A stretch of DNA of 64,000 nucleotides from Citrobacter sp. (GTDB lineage: Bacteria; Pseudomonadota; Gammaproteobacteria; Enterobacterales; Enterobacteriaceae): NCBI GenBank assembly GCA_019415335.1, contig DXKH01000056.1:1-64000 (forward strand), read 5' to 3'. Shown piece by piece: positions 28,230 to 39,880 of this stretch (the stretch's first letter is position 1; the number at the start of each line of letters is the position of its first letter). Both the position numbers and the translations under genes were made by a program. The notes below the pieces were generated by a model. The model saw nothing but the letters and a program-made list of their open reading frames with translations. It was not told the origin of the DNA and searched no databases.

Positions 28230-29477
28230 ATGAAAGGCAGTAACAAATCCCGCTGGGTGATGGCTATCGTGGTGGTCATCGCCGCCATCTCCGCATTCTG
28301 GTTCTGGCAGAACCGTAGCGAACCGCAGAGCACCGCGCCCGGCGCAACCGGACAAGCGAAACCAGCAACGGGTGCCGGTCGGCGCGGCATGCGCTCCGGT
28401 CCACTCGCACCCGTGCAGGCCGCGACCGCCACGAAACAGGCCGTTCCGCGTTATCTCACCGGTCTGGGCACGATGACCGCAGCCAACACCGTCACCGTCC
28501 GTAGCCGCGTGGATGGACAACTGCTGGCGCTGCATTTTCAGGAAGGGCAACAGGTTAAAGCCGGTGACCTGCTGGCAGAGATCGATCCCAGCCAGTTTAA
28601 AGTGGCACTGGCTCAGGCACAGGGTGTGCTGGCGAAAGACAAAGCCACCCTCGCCAACGCCCGTCGCGATCTGGCCCGTTATCAGCAACTGGTCAAAAGC
28701 AACTTAGTCTCCCGTCAGGAACTGGATGCCCAGCAGGCGCTGGTGAGCGAATCCGAAGGCACGATTAAAGCCGATGAGGCCAACGTCGCCAGCGCGCAAC
28801 TGCAACTCGACTGGAGTCGCATTACCGCGCCGGTCGAGGGTCGCGTCGGTCTGAAGCAGGTGGATGTCGGCAATCAGATCTCCAGCGGCGATACCACCGG
28901 CATTGTGGTGATCACCCAGACGCATCCTATCGATCTGGTGTTCACCCTGCCGGAAAGCGATATCGCCACCGTCGTGCAGGCACAAAAAAGCGGGCAACCG
29001 CTGGTGGTTGAAGCCTGGGATCGAACCAATTCGAAAAAGCTCAGCACGGGCGTATTGCTGAGTCTGGACAACCAGATCGACGTCACTACCGGGACAATCA
29101 AAGTGAAGGCTCGCTTTGATAACCAGGATGACGCGCTGTTCCCGAACCAGTTTGTGAATGCCCGAATGCTGGTCGATACCGAACAAAACGCCGTGGTGAT
29201 CCCAACTGCCGCCCTGCAAATGGGCAACGAGGGTCACTTCGTCTGGGTGTTGAACGATGAGAACAACGTCAGCAAGCATCTGGTCAAGACAGGCATTCAG
29301 GACAGCCAGAAGGTGGTGATCAGCGCCGGAATTTCAGCCGGTGACCGCGTCGTCACCGACGGGATTGATCGCCTGACGGAAGGGGCGAAAGTGGAAGTGG
29401 TGGAAGCGCAAACCGCCACCACAACCGATGCAAAAGCCACCAGCCGTGAATACGGTAAGAAAGGAGCGCGCTCCTGA
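28230..29477 (+). CDS. mdtA: MdtA, periplasmic adaptor of the MdtABC efflux pump
   Basis: Membrane fusion protein linking the RND transporters MdtB and MdtC to TolC; the pump exports bile salts, novobiocin and other compounds. An N-terminal anchor/signal ([18 protein letters not shown]) is followed by the biotinyl-lipoyl half-motif [20 protein letters not shown], a coiled-coil hairpin (~130-190) and the beta-barrel domain. ATG 28230 gives 415 residues as in E. coli; the 18-codon longer frame starts within the promoter. Its TGA overlaps the mdtB ATG by one base. Confidence 0.95.
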   Translation: MKGSNKSRWVMAIVVVIAAISAFWFWQNRSEPQSTAPGATGQAKPATGAGRRGMRSGPLAPVQAATATKQAVPRYLTGLGTMTAANTVTVRSRVDGQLLALHFQEGQQVKAGDLLAEIDPSQFKVALAQAQGVLAKDKATLANARRDLARYQQLVKSNLVSRQELDAQQALVSESEGTIKADEANVASAQLQLDWSRITAPVEGRVGLKQVDVGNQISSGDTTGIVVITQTHPIDLVFTLPESDIATVVQAQKSGQPLVVEAWDRTNSKKLSTGVLLSLDNQIDVTTGTIKVKARFDNQDDALFPNQFVNARMLVDTEQNAVVIPTAALQMGNEGHFVWVLNDENNVSKHLVKTGIQDSQKVVISAGISAGDRVVTDGIDRLTEGAKVEVVEAQTATTTDAKATSREYGKKGARS

Positions 29478-32400
29478 TGCAGGTGTTACCTCCGAGCAGC
29501 ACAGGTGGCCCGTCGCGCCTGTTTATTATGCGTCCTGTCGCCACCACGCTGCTGATGGTGGCGATTCTCCTCGCCGGGATCATCGGCTATCGTTTCCTGC
29601 CCGTCTCCGCGCTGCCGGAGGTGGACTATCCCACCATTCAGGTGGTGACGCTGTATCCCGGCGCCAGCCCGGATGTGATGACCTCCGCGGTCACCGCACC
29701 GCTGGAACGCCAGTTCGGCCAGATGTCGGGGCTGAAACAGATGTCATCGCAAAGCTCCGGCGGTGCGTCGGTGGTGACGCTCCAGTTCCAGTTGACCCTG
29801 CCGCTGGATGTCGCCGAACAGGAAGTTCAGGCGGCCATTAACGCTGCCACCAACCTGTTGCCGAGCGACCTGCCGAACCCGCCGGTCTACAGTAAGGTCA
29901 ACCCGGCCGATCCGCCGATCATGACGCTGGCGGTGACCTCCACCGCCATGCCGATGACTCAGGTGGAAGACATGGTCGAAACCCGCGTGGCACAGAAGAT
30001 CTCTCAGGTCTCCGGCGTCGGGTTAGTGACGCTCTCCGGCGGTCAGCGTCCGGCGGTCCGCGTCAAACTCAATGCGCAGGCCATTGCCGCGCTGGGCCTG
30101 ACCAGCGAAACCGTCCGCACGGCGATTACCGGTGCGAACGTCAACTCCGCCAAAGGTAGCCTTGACGGTCCCACCCGTGCGGTGACGCTCTCGGCGAACG
30201 ACCAGATGCAGTCTGCCGACGAATACCGCCAGCTCATTATTGCTTACCAGAACGGCGCGCCGGTTCGTCTGCGCGATGTCGCTACCGTTGAACAAGGGGC
30301 GGAAAACAGTTGGCTTGGCGCATGGGCCAATAAAGAACAGGCCATTGTGATGAACGTCCAGCGCCAGCCTGGCGCTAACATCATCTCAACGGCAGACAGT
30401 ATTCATCAGATGCTGCCACAGCTCAAAGAGAGCCTGCCGAAGTCGGTGAACGTGACGGTACTGTCCGACCGCACCACCAATATCCGCGCCTCGGTAAGTG
30501 ACACCCAGTTCGAGTTAATGCTGGCTATCGCGCTGGTGGTGATGATCATCTATCTGTTCCTGCGCAATATTCCCGCCACCATTATCCCCGGCGTTGCCGT
30601 CCCGCTGTCGTTGATCGGTACCTTTGCGGTGATGGTGTTTCTCGATTTCTCCATCAACAACCTGACGCTAATGGCGCTGACCATTGCCACCGGCTTTGTG
30701 GTCGATGATGCGATTGTGGTGATCGAAAACATTTCGCGCTATATCGAAAAAGGGGAAAAACCGCTGGCGGCCGCGCTGAAAGGGGCCGGTGAAATCGGCT
30801 TTACCATCATCTCGCTGACCTTCTCGCTGATTGCGGTCCTGATCCCGCTGCTGTTCATGGGTGATATCGTGGGGCGCCTGTTCCGCGAGTTTGCCGTGAC
30901 GCTGGCGGTGGCGATTTTAATCTCTGCGGTGGTGTCGTTAACCCTGACGCCGATGATGTGCGCCAGAATGCTGAGCCAGGAGTCGTTGCGTAAGCAAAAC
31001 CGCTTCTCCCGCGCCTCGGAGAAAATGTTTGACCGTGTGATCGCCGGCTACGGACGCTGGCTGGCGAAGGTGCTGAACCATCCGTGGCTGACGCTGAGCG
31101 TGGCGCTGGGCACCCTACTGTTAAGCATCATGCTGTGGGTGTTTATTCCGAAAGGCTTCTTCCCGATCCAGGATAACGGCATCATTCAGGGCACGTTGCA
31201 GGCACCGCAGTCCAGTTCCTTTACCAGTATGGCCCAGCGCCAGCGGCAGGTGTCGGACGTGATACTGAACGATCCGGCGGTTGAAAGCCTGACCTCCTTC
31301 GTCGGCGTCGATGGCACCAACCCGTCGCTGAACAGCGCGCGTCTGCAAATCAACCTGAAGCCGCTCGACGAACGTGATGATCGTGTCCAGAAAGTGATCG
31401 CCCGTTTGCAGGAGGCCGTGGCGAAAGTGCCGGGCGTCGACCTCTATCTGCAACCGACGCAGGATCTGACGATCGATACCCAGGTCAGCCGCACGCAGTA
31501 TCAGTTCACGCTACAGGCCACCTCGCTGGATGCCCTCAGCACCTGGGTGCCGCAACTGATGGAAAAACTGCAGGCGTTGCCGCAGCTTTCTGACGTCAGC
31601 AGCGACTGGCAGGATCAGGGCCTGGTGGCGTATGTGAATGTCGATCGCGACAGCGCCAGTCGACTGGGGATCAGCATGGCGGATGTCGATAATGCGCTGT
31701 ATAACGCCTTCGGTCAGCGCCTGATTTCCACGATCTACACGCAGGCGAATCAGTATCGCGTGGTGCTGGAACACAATACCGAAAATACGCCGGGGCTGGC
31801 GGCGCTCGATTCGATCCGTCTGACCAGCAGCGACGGCGGCATGGTGCCGCTCAACGCCATCGCCAAAATTGAGCAGCGCTTCGCGCCGCTCTCGATTAAC
31901 CATCTGGATCAGTTCCCGGTCACCACTATCTCGTTTAACGTTTCGGACGGTTATTCGCTGGGCGATGCGGTCCAGTCAATTATCGATACCGAAAAAACGC
32001 TGGATCTGCCGGTGGATATCACCACTCAGTTCCAGGGCAGCACCCTCGCCTTCCAGGCGGCGCTGAGCAGCACCATCTGGCTGATTGTCGCGGCGGTGGG
32101 GGCGATGTATATCGTGCTCGGCGTGCTGTACGAAAGCTTTATTCACCCGATCACCATTCTCTCAACGCTGCCCACAGCTGGGGTCGGCGCGTTGCTGGCG
32201 CTGATGATTGCCGGAAGCGAACTGGGTGTGATCGCCATCATCGGCATTATTTTGCTGATCGGCATCGTGAAGAAGAATGCCATCATGATGATCGACTTTG
32301 CCCTTGCCGCTGAGCGCGAACAGGGGATGGCGCCGCGCGAGGCGATTTTCCAGGCCTGTCTGCTGCGTTTTCGTCCGATCCTGATGACCACGCTGGCGGC

Positions 32401-32599
32401 GCTGCTGGGCGCACTGCCGCTGATGCTGAGCACCGGCGTGGGGGCAGAACTGCGCCGTCCGCTGGGGATCGGTATGGTGGGCGGCTTACTGGTCAGCCAG
32501 GTACTGACGCTGTTCACCACCCCGGTTATCTATCTGCTGTTTGACCGCCTGTCGCTGTATGTGAAAAATCGCTTCTCTCACCGGGAAGAGGAGGCGTAA
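29477..32599 (+). CDS. mdtB: MdtB, RND multidrug transporter subunit
   Basis: Inner-membrane proton-driven RND transporter. The MdtBC pump uses two different RND chains (two MdtB and one MdtC in E. coli work). The 1040 residues match E. coli exactly, with 12 spans and two large periplasmic loops. The proton-relay region [14 protein letters not shown] lies in span 4 and the C-terminal [13 protein letters not shown] repeat in span 10. It is followed directly by mdtC with no spacer (TAA then ATG). Confidence 0.96.
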   Translation: MQVLPPSSTGGPSRLFIMRPVATTLLMVAILLAGIIGYRFLPVSALPEVDYPTIQVVTLYPGASPDVMTSAVTAPLERQFGQMSGLKQMSSQSSGGASVVTLQFQLTLPLDVAEQEVQAAINAATNLLPSDLPNPPVYSKVNPADPPIMTLAVTSTAMPMTQVEDMVETRVAQKISQVSGVGLVTLSGGQRPAVRVKLNAQAIAALGLTSETVRTAITGANVNSAKGSLDGPTRAVTLSANDQMQSADEYRQLIIAYQNGAPVRLRDVATVEQGAENSWLGAWANKEQAIVMNVQRQPGANIISTADSIHQMLPQLKESLPKSVNVTVLSDRTTNIRASVSDTQFELMLAIALVVMIIYLFLRNIPATIIPGVAVPLSLIGTFAVMVFLDFSINNLTLMALTIATGFVVDDAIVVIENISRYIEKGEKPLAAALKGAGEIGFTIISLTFSLIAVLIPLLFMGDIVGRLFREFAVTLAVAILISAVVSLTLTPMMCARMLSQESLRKQNRFSRASEKMFDRVIAGYGRWLAKVLNHPWLTLSVALGTLLLSIMLWVFIPKGFFPIQDNGIIQGTLQAPQSSSFTSMAQRQRQVSDVILNDPAVESLTSFVGVDGTNPSLNSARLQINLKPLDERDDRVQKVIARLQEAVAKVPGVDLYLQPTQDLTIDTQVSRTQYQFTLQATSLDALSTWVPQLMEKLQALPQLSDVSSDWQDQGLVAYVNVDRDSASRLGISMADVDNALYNAFGQRLISTIYTQANQYRVVLEHNTENTPGLAALDSIRLTSSDGGMVPLNAIAKIEQRFAPLSINHLDQFPVTTISFNVSDGYSLGDAVQSIIDTEKTLDLPVDITTQFQGSTLAFQAALSSTIWLIVAAVGAMYIVLGVLYESFIHPITILSTLPTAGVGALLALMIAGSELGVIAIIGIILLIGIVKKNAIMMIDFALAAEREQGMAPREAIFQACLLRFRPILMTTLAALLGALPLMLSTGVGAELRRPLGIGMVGGLLVSQVLTLFTTPVIYLLFDRLSLYVKNRFSHREEEA

Positions 32600-35500
32600 A
32601 TGAAGTTTTTCGCCCTCTTCATTTACCGTCCGGTGGCGACGATTTTACTCTCTCTCGCCATCACCCTCTGCGGCGTGCTGGGCTTTCGACTGTTGCCCGT
32701 CGCCCCGCTGCCGCAGGTCGATTTTCCGGTGATCATGGTCAGCGCCTCGCTGCCGGGAGCCTCGCCGGAGACCATGGCGTCCTCCGTCGCAACGCCGCTG
32801 GAGCGCTCGCTGGGGCGCATTGCCGGGGTCAGTGAGATGACCTCAAGCAGTTCCCTCGGCAGCACGCGCATCATTTTACAATTTAACTTCGATCGCGATA
32901 TCAACGGCGCCGCGCGGGATGTGCAGGCGGCGATAAATGCGGCGCAAAGTCTGCTGCCAAGTGGCATGCCGAGCCGTCCCACCTATCGCAAAGCCAACCC
33001 GTCCGACGCGCCGATCATGATTCTGACGTTGACCTCGGAGACATACTCGCAGGGTGAGCTGTACGACTTCGCCTCAACCCAACTGGCGCAGACCATCGCG
33101 CAAATCGACGGTGTTGGCGATGTCGACGTGGGCGGCAGTTCGCTGCCCGCCGTGCGCGTCGGGTTAAATCCGCAGGCGCTGTTTAACCAGGGCGTCTCGC
33201 TGGATGATGTACGCACCGCCATCAGCAACGCCAACGTGCGTAAACCGCAAGGGGCGCTGGAAGATACCACGCATCGCTGGCAGATCCAGACCAATGACGA
33301 ACTCAAAACGGCGGCGGAATATCAGCCTCTGGTGATTCACTATAACAATGGCGGCGCTGTACGGCTGGGTGATGTCGCCACGGTGACGGACTCGGTACAG
33401 GATGTGCGCAACGCCGGGATGACCAACGCCAAACCGGCGATTTTGCTGATGATCCGTAAGCTGCCGGAAGCCAACATTATCCAGACGGTCGACAGCATTC
33501 GGGCCAGACTCCCGGCGTTGCAGTCCACCATCCCGGCGTCGATCGATATGCAAATCGCCCAGGATCGCTCGCCGACCATCCGCGCCTCGCTGGAAGAGGT
33601 TGAGCAGACGCTGGTCATTTCCGTGGCGCTGGTCATTCTGGTGGTCTTTCTGTTCCTGCGCTCCGGACGCGCCACGCTGATCCCCGCCGTGGCGGTTCCG
33701 GTTTCGTTAATTGGTACCTTTGCCGCGATGTACCTGTGCGGGTTCAGCCTCAATAACCTGTCGCTGATGGCGTTGACCATCGCCACCGGCTTTGTCGTCG
33801 ATGACGCCATCGTGGTGCTGGAAAATATCTCACGTCATCTGGAAGCCGGAATGAAACCCTTGCAGGCCGCGCTTCAGGGGACACGTGAAGTCGGCTTTAC
33901 CGTGTTGTCCATGAGCCTGTCGCTGGTTGCTGTGTTCCTGCCGCTGCTGCTGATGGGGGGATTACCGGGACGATTGCTGCGCGAATTTGCCGTCACGCTG
34001 TCGGTGGCGATTGGTATTTCACTGCTGGTGTCGCTCACGCTCACCCCGATGATGTGCGGCTGGATGCTGAAATCCAGCCAGCCTCGGGAGCAGAGGCGGC
34101 TGCGCGGATTTGGCCGCATGCTGGTCGCGCTGCAACAGGGTTACGGTAAGTCGCTGAAATGGGTGCTCAACCATACGCGGCTGGTCGGCGTGGTGCTGCT
34201 CGGCACCATTGCGCTGAATATCTGGCTCTACATTTCGATTCCGAAAACTTTCTTCCCGGAGCAGGACACCGGCGTACTGATGGGCGGGATTCAGGCCGAT
34301 CAGAGCATTTCGTTCCAGGCGATGCGCGGTAAGCTTCAGGACTTCATGAAGATCATTCGCGATGACCCGGCGGTGGATAACGTCACCGGATTTACCGGCG
34401 GTTCACGGGTCAACAGCGGGATGATGTTCATCACCCTCAAGTCCCGCGACGAACGCCGGGAAACTGCGCAACAGGTGATCGACCGTTTGCGGGTAAAACT
34501 GGCAAAAGAGCCCGGTGCCAATCTGTTCCTGATGGCGGTGCAGGATATTCGCGTCGGCGGACGCCAGTCCAACGCCAGCTATCAGTACACGCTGCTGTCA
34601 GACGATCTGGCGGCACTGCGCGAATGGGAACCGAAGATCCGTAAAGCTTTAGCCGCCCTGCCCCAACTGGCAGACGTCAACTCCGACCAACAGGACAACG
34701 GCGCGGAGATGAATCTGACCTACGATCGTGAAACCATGGCGCGGCTGGGTATTGACGTGCAGGCGGCGAACAGCCTGTTGAACAACGCCTTTGGTCAGCG
34801 GCAGATCTCCACCATCTATCAGCCGATGAACCAGTATAAAGTGGTGATGGAAGTCGATCCGCGCTACACCCAGGACATCAGCGCGCTGGAGAAAATGTAC
34901 GTCATTAACCGTGACGGCAAGGCGATTCCGCTCTCCTGGTTTGCCAAATGGCAGCCGGCGAACGCGCCGCTGTCGGTGAATCATCAGGGCCTGTCGGCGG
35001 CGTCCACGGTCTCCTTCAACCTGCCTACCGGTTCCTCGCTGTCTGAAGCCAGTGACGCCATTAATCGGGCGATGACCCAGCTTGGCGTGCCGTCCACGGT
35101 GCGCGGCAGTTTTGCCGGGACCGCACAGGTTTTCCAGGAAACGATGAATTCCCAGGTGATCCTGATTATTGCCGCGATCGCCACGGTCTATATTGTGCTC
35201 GGCATGCTGTATGAAAGTTATGTTCACCCGCTGACCATCCTCTCCACCCTTCCCTCGGCGGGGGTGGGCGCACTGCTGGCGCTGGAGATTTTCGATGCCC
35301 CGTTCAGCCTCATCGCCCTGATAGGGATCATGCTATTAATTGGCATCGTGAAGAAAAACGCCATCATGATGGTCGATTTTGCACTGGAAGCGCAGAGGCA
35401 TGGCAACCTCACCCCGGAGCAGGCAATTTTCCAGGCCTGCCTGTTGCGTTTTCGCCCGATTATGATGACCACGCTGGCTGCGCTGTTTGGCGCGCTGCCG

Positions 35501-35680
35501 CTGGTGATTTCCAGTGGCGACGGTTCGGAACTGCGCCAGCCGCTGGGGATTACCATCGTCGGCGGTCTGGTGATGAGCCAGTTGTTAACGCTCTACACCA
35601 CCCCGGTGGTGTACCTCTTCTTCGACCGTCTGCGGCTGCGTTTTTCGCGTAAACAGCGTAAACCGATAACAGAGACATGA
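32600..35680 (+). CDS. mdtC: MdtC, RND multidrug transporter subunit
   Basis: Second RND chain of the heteromeric MdtABC-TolC pump, 1026 residues (E. coli 1025). It repeats the same 12-span plan as MdtB, to which it is clearly paralogous, with [15 protein letters not shown] in span 4 and [15 protein letters not shown] in span 10. In E. coli MdtC is the chain required for drug extrusion while MdtB mainly carries protons. The stop overlaps mdtD by four bases (ATGA). Confidence 0.96.
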   Translation: MKFFALFIYRPVATILLSLAITLCGVLGFRLLPVAPLPQVDFPVIMVSASLPGASPETMASSVATPLERSLGRIAGVSEMTSSSSLGSTRIILQFNFDRDINGAARDVQAAINAAQSLLPSGMPSRPTYRKANPSDAPIMILTLTSETYSQGELYDFASTQLAQTIAQIDGVGDVDVGGSSLPAVRVGLNPQALFNQGVSLDDVRTAISNANVRKPQGALEDTTHRWQIQTNDELKTAAEYQPLVIHYNNGGAVRLGDVATVTDSVQDVRNAGMTNAKPAILLMIRKLPEANIIQTVDSIRARLPALQSTIPASIDMQIAQDRSPTIRASLEEVEQTLVISVALVILVVFLFLRSGRATLIPAVAVPVSLIGTFAAMYLCGFSLNNLSLMALTIATGFVVDDAIVVLENISRHLEAGMKPLQAALQGTREVGFTVLSMSLSLVAVFLPLLLMGGLPGRLLREFAVTLSVAIGISLLVSLTLTPMMCGWMLKSSQPREQRRLRGFGRMLVALQQGYGKSLKWVLNHTRLVGVVLLGTIALNIWLYISIPKTFFPEQDTGVLMGGIQADQSISFQAMRGKLQDFMKIIRDDPAVDNVTGFTGGSRVNSGMMFITLKSRDERRETAQQVIDRLRVKLAKEPGANLFLMAVQDIRVGGRQSNASYQYTLLSDDLAALREWEPKIRKALAALPQLADVNSDQQDNGAEMNLTYDRETMARLGIDVQAANSLLNNAFGQRQISTIYQPMNQYKVVMEVDPRYTQDISALEKMYVINRDGKAIPLSWFAKWQPANAPLSVNHQGLSAASTVSFNLPTGSSLSEASDAINRAMTQLGVPSTVRGSFAGTAQVFQETMNSQVILIIAAIATVYIVLGMLYESYVHPLTILSTLPSAGVGALLALEIFDAPFSLIALIGIMLLIGIVKKNAIMMVDFALEAQRHGNLTPEQAIFQACLLRFRPIMMTTLAALFGALPLVISSGDGSELRQPLGITIVGGLVMSQLLTLYTTPVVYLFFDRLRLRFSRKQRKPITET

Positions 35681-37089
35681 CAGAACTTCCTGACAGCACC
35701 CGCTGGCAACTGTGGATTGTGGCATTCGGCTTCTTTATGCAGTCGCTGGATACCACTATCGTCAATACCGCGCTTCCCTCGATGGCAAAAAGCCTCGGGG
35801 AAAGCCCGCTGCATATGCACATGGTCGTGGTCTCGTACGTGCTGACCGTGGCGGTCATGTTGCCTGCCAGCGGTTGGCTGGCGGACAAAATCGGCGTGCG
35901 GAATATTTTCTTCACCGCCATCGTACTGTTTACCCTGGGCTCGCTGTTTTGCGCCGCTTCCGGCACGCTGAATGAACTGGTGATGGCGCGGGTGTTACAG
36001 GGCGTTGGCGGTGCCATGATGGTGCCGGTCGGCAGGCTGACGGTGATGAAGATTGTTCCGCGCGAGCAGTACATGGCAGCGATGACGTTTGTCACCCTGC
36101 CGGGCCAGATTGGCCCGTTACTCGGCCCGGCGCTGGGCGGGATCCTCGTGGAATATGCCTCCTGGCACTGGATTTTCCTGATCAATCTGCCGGTCGGTAT
36201 TATCGGCGCGATCGCCACGCTGATGCTGATGCCCAACTACACCCTGCAAACCCGACGCTTTGATCTCTCGGGTTTTCTGCTGCTGGCGGCGGGGATGACG
36301 GTGCTGACCCTCGCGCTGGACGGCAGCAAAGGGATGGGGATGTCGTCGTTCGCCCTCGGCGCGCTGGTGGTGTGCGGCGTGGCGGCCATATTGCTTTACC
36401 TGAAACACGCCAAAGGTAACCCGCGGGCGCTGTTCAGCCTTCACCTGTTCCGCACGCCGACCTTCTCACTGGGGCTGTTCGGCAGCTTCGCCGGGCGCGT
36501 CGGCAGCGGCATGTTGCCCTTTATGACGCCGGTCTTTTTGCAGATCGGCCTCGGCTTCTCTCCGTTTCACGCCGGGCTGATGATGATCCCCATGGTGCTT
36601 GGCAGTATGGGCATGAAACGGATTGTCGTGCAGGTGGTGAACCGCTTTGGCTATCGGCGGGTACTGGTCGCCACCACGCTCGGACTGTCAGTGGTCACCC
36701 TGCTGTTTATGTCCACTGCGCTGCTGGGCTGGTATTACGTGCTGCCGCTGGTGCTGTTTGTTCAGGGCATGGTCAACTCGACGCGTTTCTCCTCCATGAA
36801 CACCCTGACCCTGAAAGATCTGCCGGATGAATTAGCCAGCAGCGGGAACAGCCTGCTGTCGATGATTATGCAACTCTCGATGAGTATTGGCGTCACCGTC
36901 GCCGGTCTGCTGTTAGGGATGTTTGGGCAGCAGCACGTGACCGTCGATAGCGGAACGTCGCATACCGTGTTTATGTACACCTGGCTGTGTATGGCCGTTA
37001 TCATCGCCTTACCCGCCGTGATCTTTGCCCGCGTCCCGAACGATACCCATAAAAATGTCGTCATTGCGCGACGCAAAAGGAGAACCTGA
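35677..37089 (+). CDS. mdtD: MdtD (IceT), MFS exporter
   Basis: Major facilitator of the DHA2 type with about 14 spans over 470 residues (E. coli 471). The motif [11 protein letters not shown] follows span 2 and [14 protein letters not shown] forms motif C in span 5. It is not needed for MdtABC drug export. The Salmonella homologue was described as an iron-citrate exporter (IceT), so metal or citrate efflux is the likelier job (knowledge of the family). It overlaps mdtC and baeS at both ends. Confidence 0.94.
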   Translation: MTELPDSTRWQLWIVAFGFFMQSLDTTIVNTALPSMAKSLGESPLHMHMVVVSYVLTVAVMLPASGWLADKIGVRNIFFTAIVLFTLGSLFCAASGTLNELVMARVLQGVGGAMMVPVGRLTVMKIVPREQYMAAMTFVTLPGQIGPLLGPALGGILVEYASWHWIFLINLPVGIIGAIATLMLMPNYTLQTRRFDLSGFLLLAAGMTVLTLALDGSKGMGMSSFALGALVVCGVAAILLYLKHAKGNPRALFSLHLFRTPTFSLGLFGSFAGRVGSGMLPFMTPVFLQIGLGFSPFHAGLMMIPMVLGSMGMKRIVVQVVNRFGYRRVLVATTLGLSVVTLLFMSTALLGWYYVLPLVLFVQGMVNSTRFSSMNTLTLKDLPDELASSGNSLLSMIMQLSMSIGVTVAGLLLGMFGQQHVTVDSGTSHTVFMYTWLCMAVIIALPAVIFARVPNDTHKNVVIARRKRRT

Positions 37090-38492
37090 TGAAGCTCTGG
37101 CGACCCGGAATTACCGGCAAACTGTTTCTGGCGATTTTCGCCACCTGTATCGTGCTGCTGATCAGTATGCATTGGGCGGTGCGTGTGAGCTTCGAGCGAG
37201 GGTTCATTGATTACATCAAGAACGGTAACGAACAGCGCCTGACCATGCTCGGCGACGCGTTAGGCGAACAGTATCAGTTGCACGGCAACTGGCGCTTTCT
37301 GCGCAATAACGAACGCTTTGTGTTCCAGATCCTCCGCTCCTTTGAGCATGACAGAGACGATGACAAACAGGGGCCTGGTATGCCGCCGCACGGCTGGCGC
37401 ACGCAGTTTTGGGTGGTGGATCAGGATGCGCATGTCATGGTTGGCCCGCGCGGTCCGGTTCCCAAGGATGGCACGCGGCGCCCCATTCTGGTGAACGGCC
37501 AGGAGGTCGGCGCGGTGATCGCCTCCCCCGTCGAACGCCTGACGCGTAACACCGACATCAATTTTGATAAACAGCAGCGGCGTACCAGTTGGCTTATCGT
37601 CGCGCTCTCGACCCTGCTGGCGGCGCTGGCGACCTTTCCACTCGCGCGCGGACTGCTGGCCCCGGTCAAACGGCTGGTCGAAGGCACGCACAAACTGGCT
37701 GCGGGTGATTTCACTACCCGCGTTGCCGCAACCAGCGCCGATGAGCTGGGCAAACTGGCGCAGGACTTCAACCAGCTCGCCAGTACGCTGGAAAAGAATC
37801 AGCAGATGCGTCGCGATTTTATGGCCGATATTTCGCATGAACTGCGCACACCGCTGGCAGTCCTGCGCGGTGAACTGGAAGCGATTCAGGATGGCGTGCG
37901 AAAATTCACGCCAGAGTCGGTAGCCTCGCTACAGGCGGAAGTGGGGACGCTGACTAAACTGGTTGACGATCTGCACCAGCTTTCGATGTCTGACGAAGGT
38001 GCGCTGGCCTATCAAAAAACCGCCGTCGATTTGATCCCACTGCTGGAAGTGGCGGGTGGCGCCTTCCGTGAGCGTTTTGCCAGCCGCGATCTGACATTAG
38101 AATTTTCCCTGCCTGACAGCGTGACGGTGTTCGGCGACCGCGATCGCCTGATGCAGTTATTCAACAACCTGCTGGAAAACAGCCTTCGCTACACTGACAG
38201 CGGCGGCGGCTTGCGTATCAGCGCAGAGCAGAATGACAAACGCGTGCTGATCACCTTTGCCGACTCCGCGCCGGGAGTCAGTGACGAGCAGCTACAGAAA
38301 CTGTTCGAGCGATTCTACCGCACCGAAGGTTCACGCAATCGTGCCAGCGGAGGTTCCGGTCTGGGGCTGGCGATTTGCGTCAACATCGTCGATGCCCATA
38401 ATGGTCACATCCGCGCTGCCCATTCGCCTTTTGGCGGGGTTAGCATTACAGTTGAGTTACCGCTGGAACGCGATTTACAGAGAGACGTATGA
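37089..38492 (+). CDS. baeS: Sensor histidine kinase BaeS
   Basis: Envelope-stress sensor that phosphorylates BaeR in response to indole, flavonoids, tannins and metals. Two spans (~11-32 and ~168-188) flank a periplasmic domain. A HAMP linker precedes the dimerisation helix [12 protein letters not shown] with phosphorylated His 250, and the ATPase N, G1 and G2 boxes ([28 protein letters not shown]) follow. The 467 residues equal E. coli BaeS. The start overlaps mdtD by one base and the stop overlaps baeR by four. Confidence 0.96.
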   Translation: MKLWRPGITGKLFLAIFATCIVLLISMHWAVRVSFERGFIDYIKNGNEQRLTMLGDALGEQYQLHGNWRFLRNNERFVFQILRSFEHDRDDDKQGPGMPPHGWRTQFWVVDQDAHVMVGPRGPVPKDGTRRPILVNGQEVGAVIASPVERLTRNTDINFDKQQRRTSWLIVALSTLLAALATFPLARGLLAPVKRLVEGTHKLAAGDFTTRVAATSADELGKLAQDFNQLASTLEKNQQMRRDFMADISHELRTPLAVLRGELEAIQDGVRKFTPESVASLQAEVGTLTKLVDDLHQLSMSDEGALAYQKTAVDLIPLLEVAGGAFRERFASRDLTLEFSLPDSVTVFGDRDRLMQLFNNLLENSLRYTDSGGGLRISAEQNDKRVLITFADSAPGVSDEQLQKLFERFYRTEGSRNRASGGSGLGLAICVNIVDAHNGHIRAAHSPFGGVSITVELPLERDLQRDV

Positions 38493-39211
38493 CTGAGTTA
38501 CCCATTGATGAAAACACCCCACGCATCCTGATTGTGGAAGATGAACCCAAGCTGGGACAGTTACTTATCGACTATCTGCGCGCCGCGAGCTATGCCCCGA
38601 CGCTGATTAGCCATGGCGATCGGGTACTGCCTTATGTGCGCCAGACGCCGCCGGATCTCATCCTGCTGGATCTGATGCTGCCGGGTACCGACGGCCTGAC
38701 CCTGTGTCGGGAAATCCGCCGTTTCTCCGAGGTGCCGATTGTGATGGTCACCGCCAAAATTGAGGAGATCGACCGCCTGCTGGGACTGGAAATTGGCGCG
38801 GATGATTACATCTGCAAGCCCTACAGCCCGCGCGAAGTGGTCGCCCGCGTGAAAACTATTCTGCGCCGCTGTAAGCCACAGCGTGAACTGCAGCAACTGG
38901 ACGCCGAAAGTCCGCTGATTGTCGATGAAAGCCGTTTCCAGGCCTCCTGGCGCGGTAAAGTGCTCGACCTGACGCCCGCGGAATTCCGTCTGCTCAAAAC
39001 CCTGTCTCACGAGCCGGGGAAAGTGTTTTCCCGCGAGCAGTTGCTGAATCATCTCTACGATGATTATCGCGTGGTGACCGATCGCACCATCGACAGCCAT
39101 ATCAAAAACCTGCGTCGCAAGCTGGAAGCACTCGACGAAGAGCAGTCGTTTATCCGCGCGGTGTATGGCGTCGGCTATCGCTGGGAAGCTGATGCCTGCC
39201 GGATAACCTGA
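38489..39211 (+). CDS. baeR: Response regulator BaeR
   Basis: OmpR/PhoB-type activator of mdtABCD, acrD and spy. The receiver domain has the phosphoryl-accepting Asp 61 in LLDLMLPG and the conserved Lys 110 in YICKPY. The C-terminal winged helix includes [12 protein letters not shown] and the recognition helix [16 protein letters not shown]. The 240 residues match E. coli. As last gene of mdtABCD-baeSR it closes a positive feedback loop. Confidence 0.96.
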   Translation: MTELPIDENTPRILIVEDEPKLGQLLIDYLRAASYAPTLISHGDRVLPYVRQTPPDLILLDLMLPGTDGLTLCREIRRFSEVPIVMVTAKIEEIDRLLGLEIGADDYICKPYSPREVVARVKTILRRCKPQRELQQLDAESPLIVDESRFQASWRGKVLDLTPAEFRLLKTLSHEPGKVFSREQLLNHLYDDYRVVTDRTIDSHIKNLRRKLEALDEEQSFIRAVYGVGYRWEADACRIT

Positions 39212-39227
39212 CGATTAAGGCCATTCA

Positions 39228-39258
39228 GAATAAAAAAAAGCCCCGCAGTACGCGGGGC
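39228..39258 (-). terminator. Rho-independent terminator after the autotransporter gene
   Basis: A perfect 7-bp GC stem (GCCCCGC 39240-39246 and GCGGGGC 39252-39258) with a 5-base loop is followed, on the minus strand, by an eight-base T-run (39231-39238 region). It fits termination of the leftward autotransporter transcript, 47 bases past its stop. It could also slow read-through from baeR, but the plus-strand side has no T-run. Confidence 0.9.
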
Positions 39259-39304
39259 CTGAATTAACGGTGATTGTCTTTCAGCGCCGTGAGGCGCTCT
39301 CCCG

Positions 39305-39880
39305 TCAGAAGCTGCGCTTCAGATTCAGCATAAAGCCCTTATCGCTGACGGTGTCTTCCTTCCACTGGTAAGCATTCGCCGCAAACTGGGTGTCACCGGC
39401 GCTGTATTTCACGCCCACTACCGCAGAACTGTTCACGCCGCCCCCCTGCTGGCCGTCATCCACGTTGAAGTCCTGACCCGCCGCGCCCTGCAGGCTTGCC
39501 GTACGCGTGCTCTTCGCATAGCTCACGTTCGGACCGCCTTCCAGCATCGCATTCGCCGACCAGCCGTTTTTACCCGCGTAGTCCAGCTTCAGCCCCACGA
39601 TAGAGTCCACCGCCGTTTCCGTGCTGCTGCTCATCTTCAGGTTGAAATCGCCGCCGCCGTGCTCCTGATAACCGCCGTCCGTCGTGTGGCGCAGTTTCAT
39701 GCCCGCGTACGGTTTCACCGTCAGACCGCTGTCCAGCGTCCACGTTTTGCTGCCTTCGGTGCGGTATTCCAGATACTGCTCGTTGTTGTCAGCATCCGCC
39801 ACTTCGCCGACATCGCCGTAAGAGACGCTGCGGCTGCCCGACAGGTTGTGGATGTCATAGCGCAGCCCGTTGCTCCAGGG
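39305..39880 (-). pseudogene. Detached C-terminal part of the BigA-like autotransporter beta-barrel
   Basis: In the frame shifted relative to the passenger ORF, the sequence reads from PWSNGLRYDIHNLSG through SVVGVKY-type strands to the terminal NLKRSF, a classic autotransporter barrel end with a final phenylalanine. About 191 residues remain, against roughly 290-300 for a complete domain of this family. No ribosome site precedes it; the first internal start would remove still more. It is therefore the disconnected 3' remnant of the upstream passenger gene, and secretion by this copy is unlikely unless the frame is restored. Confidence 0.85.
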